From: Agroathelia rolfsii
Lineage: Eukaryota; Basidiomycota; Agaricomycetes; Amylocorticiales; Amylocorticiaceae
DNA length: 64,000 nt
Assembly (NCBI GenBank): GCA_018343915.1
Contig: JABRWF010000008.1
Coordinates: 2,294,001 to 2,358,000, forward strand
Direction of reading: 5' to 3'
Shown piece by piece: positions 58,157 through 64,000 of this stretch (positions are counted from its first letter, which is position 1; every line of letters starts with the position of its first letter). The notes under the pieces were generated by a model, which made no database searches, had not been told where the DNA came from, and saw nothing but the letters and a program-made list of their open reading frames with translations. A program made the translations under genes and the position numbers.

Positions 58157-58597
58157 TCAGGTCATCTGAGTCATCGCGACGTCCCACTCACACTCGGGCC
58201 CCGACTCCAATTTCAATCGAAGACGAGGATGCTCTCTTTCTAAGTCTTTTATGTCTGTCTCTGAGTATGGATTGTATTGTGATGAAGGTGCAAATGACAA
58301 ATCAGGGAGAGTACCTATGGGATTGATACAATCTAGGTCGCCGCCATCGAAGTCTGATGGATCTCTTGATGACTCGACATCAGAGTCAGAGCCCAGTCTA
58401 GTCCGCCTTGGAGTTTGACGCACTTCCAGCTTGCTTTGGGTATGCGTGTCTATTTGTTGAAATCGCGTAGTTGCCATTTTGGGTGAACGGCCATGGATGA
58501 GGCGAAGTCTGAAAAGGCACTCTTTGCCGTACCCTTGACTGACTTCTGTGCCACGCTGAGAGCTCAAACCGCTGCTACACTGACAATACAATACCAA
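58157..58597 (-). CDS. Hypothetical protein, acidic, Ser/Asp-rich C-terminal half
   Basis: A 146-residue ORF; first ATG at 58595-58597, with an alternative MATTRFQQIDTHTQSK start near 58479. The second half is hydrophilic and acidic (SDSDVESSRDPSDFDGGDLD, then ETDIKDLEREHPRLRLKLES) and ends TQMT with TGA at 58157-58159. No membrane segment, signal peptide or known domain. The composition is unlike random AT-rich translation, which supports a real exon, possibly the last one of a longer gene. Confidence 0.4.
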   Translation of the reverse strand: MVLYCQCSSGLSSQRGTEVSQGYGKECLFRLRLIHGRSPKMATTRFQQIDTHTQSKLEVRQTPRRTRLGSDSDVESSRDPSDFDGGDLDCINPIGTLPDLSFAPSSQYNPYSETDIKDLEREHPRLRLKLESGPECEWDVAMTQMT

Positions 58598-60335
58598 AAG
58601 TATTCAGATAAACTAATAAGAGTGTCATAATAGCATATAAAACCTGTAAACAAAAGAATCAGTCATGAGATCAGTACTTTAGTTTTTCTGGAGCAAAATC
58701 GTTATTTTTGGGGCATTGATAAGGGTATAGCACATGCGATATTTCATATTTTCTCGATCGATGCAACGAATAGCATATAAATCAATATGTGATGAATTTG
58801 AAATCATATCAAGGGTCCGATATGAATTATTGTGGTGATCTTTCCGAATTCCTCGACTCTAGGTAATTCCTCGTATCCCCGGGAACGTCAGTATGCAGGA
58901 AAAGTGAACTTTTTACCCCTATATACCTGCGTAATACGCCATGCGGCTCTCCCGCCAGAACTAGTGGGTAGAGTGCATGAGAAGCCTAAAAGAAACGACT
59001 ATTACCTTTAAAAAACGGTATCATCCTGTTGAGTATTAGCTCATTTTCGCAATTTTATTATTGTTATATATAATACACAGTGCTCGAATCAAGTAGTGTA
59101 GCACAGTGAGAAGGAAGGTCACAAGCCCGTTGAAGTCATATCAGTGATACCACCCAGTGTCGGATATTCGTTGGATGCCAATGCCGTGTGTCCCATGCAA
59201 GTTGCCTACAATTGGTACTTGGGTCTAGCCTGGTAACCTCTACTAGACTAAAAATCGCTTCTGCCAAACACTTTTCATGAGTCTAGTGCTAGGATTTGTG
59301 ATTGAAGTTGAATGCACCTTCTTGTTAACTTGAAACCCGTCTGGGTCTCAAACAACATCAAAAAAAGACTGCCATTAAACGAATACAAAGCCGTTAACTG
59401 ATGCTTGAGACCTAATAGGTGGTTGAATGATGTCTGTAAAGGGTAAGCTTGCTAAATACTTCATGAAGGATAGTAGGGGATTCGGCTTCTTACCTAATTT
59501 CTTCTCTTGAGGCAATTGGCTGGATGTATGCGCGATGAGTGATAAAATGCAAATATCTGATGTTGAAAAAGGTGCCGAAACCTTTTAATCACATTTATAC
59601 AGATGTATAAGTCAGCCAACATAGTATAACAGAATGAAGAATAGGAAGACTGATGATATCAGCTGTAAATGGCCATAATAATCGCGTTTAGCCCAAGACT
59701 GAGATGAGAGTAGTATACTGGCAAACATCTAAAATAGCTGGCAGCTTTCTTTTATTGCAAAGTCAACCATGTTGACCCAGAGGAGGGGAAATAAAAGGGG
59801 GTGGGAAACCAAGGGAAGCGACAGCAGTCAAATTATTTCAAACAAGCTCAGTTGAGTGCGCCGAGTGCACAGATCAGCTGACTTGACTTTTTTAAGCATC
59901 ACAACTCTAACAACGGCGGCACCCGCCGTTGTTTGCCGGAGGATATCGACATAGTACGGCTGCGGCCGTATTCCGTCGAATGGATTTTTCACTAGCCGGG
60001 ATAGCTATAGTAACCCTCGTAATACACCCCTACTCAGGTAGCCTATCCATACTTGATTTCCATTCATGCCGATGTCGTGCCGCCTCTTATGAATCATTCG
60101 ATAGTAGACAACATAATGACTCACACTACGAGTATGCTTACAAACTTGGAGTACTCAGGCTCACTCATCGATTGGCGCAAGTTGGCCCGCAAAAGTGCAT
60201 TACTTATCATATCACGTTTGAAAAACTACGTTTATTAATCGACTTGGAATGTTTTAAAAGATGCCCCATTCTCTTGTAATTTGAGCGCTGTGGATTCCAA
60301 TTCCCAGGCTTACTACTAGTAGACTTGAAGCTACT
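58598..60335. other. Intergenic
   Basis: AT-rich, no family-like ORF. 59880-60330 is probably the promoter region of the third carboxylesterase; a 116-residue ORF at 59929 lacks an ATG and resembles nothing known. Confidence 0.4.
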
Positions 60336-63003
60336 ATGCCCAGTAAACCATCTATATGGGCTAGTGTTGTAGCCGTCATTGTGGGGTTCAGCGTATATCG
60401 TTATCCTAATCTTTTTCGCTCTGGAACTCTTCATTCAACTGTCGTCGACGTCAACTTGAAGCCCATCGTGGACGTTGGCTATACTCGGTATCAAGGATAT
60501 GTAAATATTACTGCCAACACTACCAACTTCTTGGGAATTCGATACGCAGCTGCTCCAATTGGTAAGTGCTCGGCTAAATATCTCCATTTTATTTTGTCAA
60601 GCATATAGTGTCGGAACGATGTAGAATAACGAATCATTTATTTCTCAGGCGATTTGCGCTTTGCAGCTCCTCAAACACCTTCGTATATACCAGGCGTGCA
60701 GCCTGCTGATAAAGAACCTGAAACTTGTTATCAACCGGCTAACATGCTGGGAACCGCTCCAACAAATAGGTTTTCGCCTATTGCTACTCCTGAAGACCCT
60801 ACGTACCCACATCGTTCTATCCCACACTGGGCACCACTCTCTGGCTCTGAGGACTGCCTATTTCTCAAGTATATTTATTTTTGCCCGATCCAATAATGGT
60901 AAAAATAATAGTACTGTAATCCAGTGTCTTTACACCGGGAACAGATTTAAATGCTAGTCTTCCGACCGTTGTATGGATACATGGCGGAGGGTGAGTTTTG
61001 TATAAAAAAAAAAAAAAAATTGCATGACAAGCACAATACTCAGAAGCTATTTTCTTTTTTAGATACATAGCTGGAGGTGCTGACTCTTAGTGGGTGTTTC
61101 GCAACTTGAACCCATACCTCTATTTCACGTGATAGATCTATACCATAGCTACGGACCGGATCTCATCAATAATGCTCATGGCGGAGTGATTGTTGTTACC
61201 ATCCAATATCGTCTTAGTCTCTTCGGTTAGTAAAACCTTAATTACCACCACTAAATGGGGTATCTTACTTCTCTGGAAACAGGCTTCCTTGCAGGAAAAA
61301 CAGTCAAAGAGCATGGCGCACTGAATGCAGGCTTATGTAAGTGTTTATAGGGAGCCTCTATCTTTTTTCATCTTCCATTCTGATTTGATGAAAGTGGATC
61401 AAGAGCTGGCGCTCCGATGGGTTAGAGATAACGTAAGAGATTCGTTCAATTTTGTCCTATGGCGCACTTAAATTCCAGTATTTATCATGATACTACTAGA
61501 TTTACAAATTCGGAGGGGATCCTTCAAAGGTGACAATATGGGGAGAGTCAGCGGGTATGTGTATTTGTATTTCTACTAATCTTTTGGAGTGCATGGCTAA
61601 GGTTGACTTTACTCAACATAAACAGGCGGTGGGTCTGTCATGGAACATGTCGTTGCACGTGGCGGAAAGACTACGCCACCGTTATTTAGTGGTGCTATTG
61701 GGAGCTCTCCAGCTCTATTTTCTCATTACAATTACGACGATGTCATTCCAGAGGTACGCAGTTCTTCTCCAGAGAGTATTTGCTAGATTAAATATTCCCT
61801 ATTCTAGATGATCTATCAGGAAGCAGTTACTCAAGCAAAGTATGCTTATCATGCTAGTTTGATACTGAGTATTCATTGGAATTGCTTATACACATTCACG
61901 ATTTAGTTGCGGTTCCGCTAACAACAGTCTTGCTTGTTTACGCTCGACCGATTCCCATCTTTTGCGAACTATTTCTTCAAACATCGTCTCTGCTTCGTTC
62001 TTTGCGAAGAGTGTCTTCGGCCCCGTCATTGACGGTGAATTTATTGTTGAGAGGCCACTTGAAACATGGAAGAAGGGCCTTCACAATGGCGTAAGTATTA
62101 TCGCTAATCACTTCCTGATCTGGTGTTATCTGACCTATGAAGAAGGATGCTTTTTTGGCTGTAGTAAACACCAATGAAGGCGATATGCTTGTTGACCCGC
62201 ATAATCCTGGTGTTGCTGATGTTGGATGGATTGTTAGACAATACTGGCCTACCCTGACTCCTGAAGAAGTTTCTCAGGCAGCTGCTATATATGCTCCCAC
62301 ATCGAAGCTCAATGCTCTTCAGCAATCCCGTCGCATTATTACGGAATGTGAACAGAATTAAATTTCAAGGCTACTGCATTTTACTTATTCTTAACTTTAA
62401 TTAGCTGTATTTGCCTGCCCATCATACTGGATGCTGAGGGCGTTTAGAAATAATGGATACAAGGTGAGATATATAACTTTGAAGGCTCCATTCATACAGG
62501 TGCTAATGGTGGGTACTGCAGGGCGAATTCGCTTTTCCTCCAGCCAGTCATGCCGATGACTTACCATATTATTTTCCCACGTAAGACCTTCCTCTGTGTC
62601 CAAAAACGCTTTAAATATCGCAGCGTATTAAATATCTTGATATTGATTACAGGAGAATGGCTATTCCTCAGGCTGTGTTCACTCCCGCGCCGGATTTACC
62701 TCGTTTTGTTGCAGACTTTGCTCAGTCGTTTGCTTCAATGATCATGTCACACGATCCAAACAAGAAGTTTGACACATCCAATTCCGTTCCTCGCTGGGTG
62801 CCCTGGACCTCTGGATATGAAGAGATGTGGTTTGGAAGTTCGGCAACGGGCGAACCGCTGATCAGGGCGGTTCCGACCGACCTTGACGTATTGAAGCACT
62901 GCGAGTAAGTGGACCTTTTTATCTCCTCAATTCACATTGCCAGCTACTCAATTATACGTTATTTAGATTCTGGGAAACAGTTGCTCCATCAAATGGGCAT
63001 TGA
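60336..63003 (+). CDS. Secreted type-B carboxylesterase / lipase (CE3, multi-exon)
   Basis: Third family member, opposite strand to CE1 and CE2, apparently intact. ATG 60336 opens MPSKPSIWASVVAVIVGFSV, a signal peptide or anchor. Landmarks: DVGYTRYQGYVNITAN, LGIRYAAAPIG then GDLRFAAPQTP across an intron, SGSEDCLFL (about 60840), LPTVVWIHGGG (about 60958), YIAGGADS/YYGPDLINN, GGVIVVTIQYRLSLFG, ELALRWVRDN, FGGDPSKVTIWGESAG (about 61505-61555; nucleophile Ser), MEHVVARGGKTTPPLFSG, VFGPVIDGEFIVERP (about 62010), NTNEGDML (acid Glu, about 62170), PPASHADDLPYYFP (His, about 62540), YEEMWFGS, and C-terminus HCEFWETVAPSNGH with TGA at 63001-63003. Introns are GT-AG and phases fit where checked. No exonic stop seen. 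Confidence 0.85.
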
Positions 63004-63425
63004 TGCTCTCAACGATAGGTACGGTGATAGTAAGAGCCAACTCACTACGGTAGCCTGAGGGCAGACTACCCGTACCATATCAAAGGTAGATAGTATAAAA
63101 ATCTGGATAATATAATGTTTTACAATATAAAGCTCTACTCTGCTCTTTTTAAACTCATATAAGGCTTTTTGGGTTAACCCCATGTTATAAATGACACTCT
63201 AGGGTTTTCAAAAGAAAAATGTCATTTTCCCCAATCTTTTGACAAATCCCTCTATTTTGGATAAAGGATTTGGTAAAAAGTGCGCATCACGTGATTAATT
63301 TCCCTGGCAAAATACGGTCACGTGATTATCGCTTTCACCGATCCTTTTACTGAACGTAAGATGGTTGGTAGGAGTATTCGTAGAAATGGGGCTTTCCCCT
63401 GGAAAATCCCGGAGTGCATGAGTAG
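63004..63425. other. Intergenic with paired CACGTGATTA motifs
   Basis: No gene. Two direct CACGTGATTA sequences at about 63287 and 63319 each contain an E-box CACGTG. Otherwise AT-rich. Confidence 0.4.
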
Positions 63426-63429
63426 AAAT

Positions 63430-64000
63430 GAATAATAAAGAAGGTGATTTGATTGCTAACCCACACAATACTAGCAGTGCGGATGTTGAATCAATCATAA
63501 TACAATACTGGCTCACGCTGACCCCTTAGAGTTACTCACGCATCCGCTATATATAATCCTCCCTCAAAGGTTAATGCTCTCCAGCAATCCCATCGTGTCA
63601 TTATGGAATGTGGATAAAATTTCATTCAAGTTTCAAGACTTCAATTTTCAAGTTCCGTAATTTACTTACTTTGAACTTCGATCAGCTCTATTTATCTGCC
63701 TATCTTAGTAGATGCTAAAGGCATTGGGAGACAGTGAAAATAAGGAGATATATAGCTAAAATCCATTTTTGGCCCCTAATGGACACCATAGACTTCCAAA
63801 TACCGAGAGATGTGGTTTTGGAGCTCGGAAATGGACAAGCCGCTAATTCAGGCGATTTCTACCGACCGCGAGGCCTTGGAGCGCTGCGAGCAAGTGAACC
63901 TCTTTTTTTCTTTCTTTTTTTAACTCATACTGCTGGCAACTGAACTCGATGATATGTTTTTGGGGCGCAGTTGCTCTATCAAATTGATATTAATACTCTC
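63430..64000 (+). pseudogene. Decayed partial duplicate of the CE3 3' half (runs off window)
   Basis: Collinear with CE3 from its acid-Glu exon onward: NKEGDLIANPHNTSSAD and QYWLTLTP (about 63440-63525) match CE3 NTNEGDMLVDPHN and QYWPTLTP. KVNALQQSHRVIMECG (about 63570-63614) and YREMWFWSS, PLIQAISTD, LERCE (about 63805-63890) follow. The final bases TTGCTCTATCAAATTGATAT match CE3 TTGCTCCATCAAATGGGCAT. A stop after LTLTP (63527-63529), a frameshift, and absence of the nucleophile and His exons show it is dead. It starts abruptly, with no upstream exons. Confidence 0.75.

Noticed and set aside
1..64000. CRISPR arrays, tRNA/rRNA genes, telomere repeats
   Set aside because: Looked for and not seen; repeats present are transposon-derived or simple-sequence, and the genome is eukaryotic.

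Overview
The window is nuclear DNA of a filamentous fungus, most likely a mushroom-forming basidiomycete (Agaricomycetes). Coding regions are cut by many short GT-AG introns (about 45-80 bp). Two families typical of Agaricomycetes are present: DUF6533 and DUF6534 membrane proteins. The housekeeping genes (casein kinase I, a DENND6-like UDENN protein) have fungal architecture. All assignments come from reading translations and splice signals by eye; no alignment or database search was run.

Layout. 0.2-1.5 kb: broken TetX-like FAD monooxygenase (-). 2-9.6 kb: two direct copies of a ~3 kb unit carrying a DUF6533 membrane-protein gene (-). 9.6-22.6 kb: a mostly unique core with two low-complexity, RRLS-motif proteins (12.4-15.6 and 19.6-20.5 kb, both +). 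22.6-29.3 kb: two more DUF6533 units in the opposite orientation (+), so the core sits between two inverted arms. 29.7-44.2 kb: a run of decayed genes (short-chain dehydrogenase, GH28 pectinase split by an inversion, DNA polymerase delta subunit Pol32/Cdc27, RTF1-like fragment, a dead carboxylesterase) around one apparently intact secreted type-B carboxylesterase. 44-48 kb: gene-poor, weak candidates only. 48.2-55.5 kb: a healthy block with casein kinase I (-), a DUF6534 protein (-) and a DENND6 homolog (+). 55.5-58 kb: repeats, including a foldback element interrupted by nested solo LTRs. 58.2-58.6 kb: a hypothetical protein. 60.3-64 kb: a third carboxylesterase, apparently intact, followed by a decayed partial duplicate running off the window.

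The main story is genome dynamics. Solo LTRs of TG...CA type with 5-bp target duplications mark retrotransposon insertion and excision. Two multi-copy families (DUF6533 and type-B carboxylesterases) have expanded locally. Many of the premature stops in the dead genes can be explained by C-to-T or G-to-A changes, which resembles RIP-type or methylation-deamination decay. The intact carboxylesterases have signal peptides and Ser-Glu-His residues and probably act on esters or lipids outside the cell. No tRNA, rRNA, CRISPR array or bacterial-type operon was seen, and I found no clearly new biochemical system.
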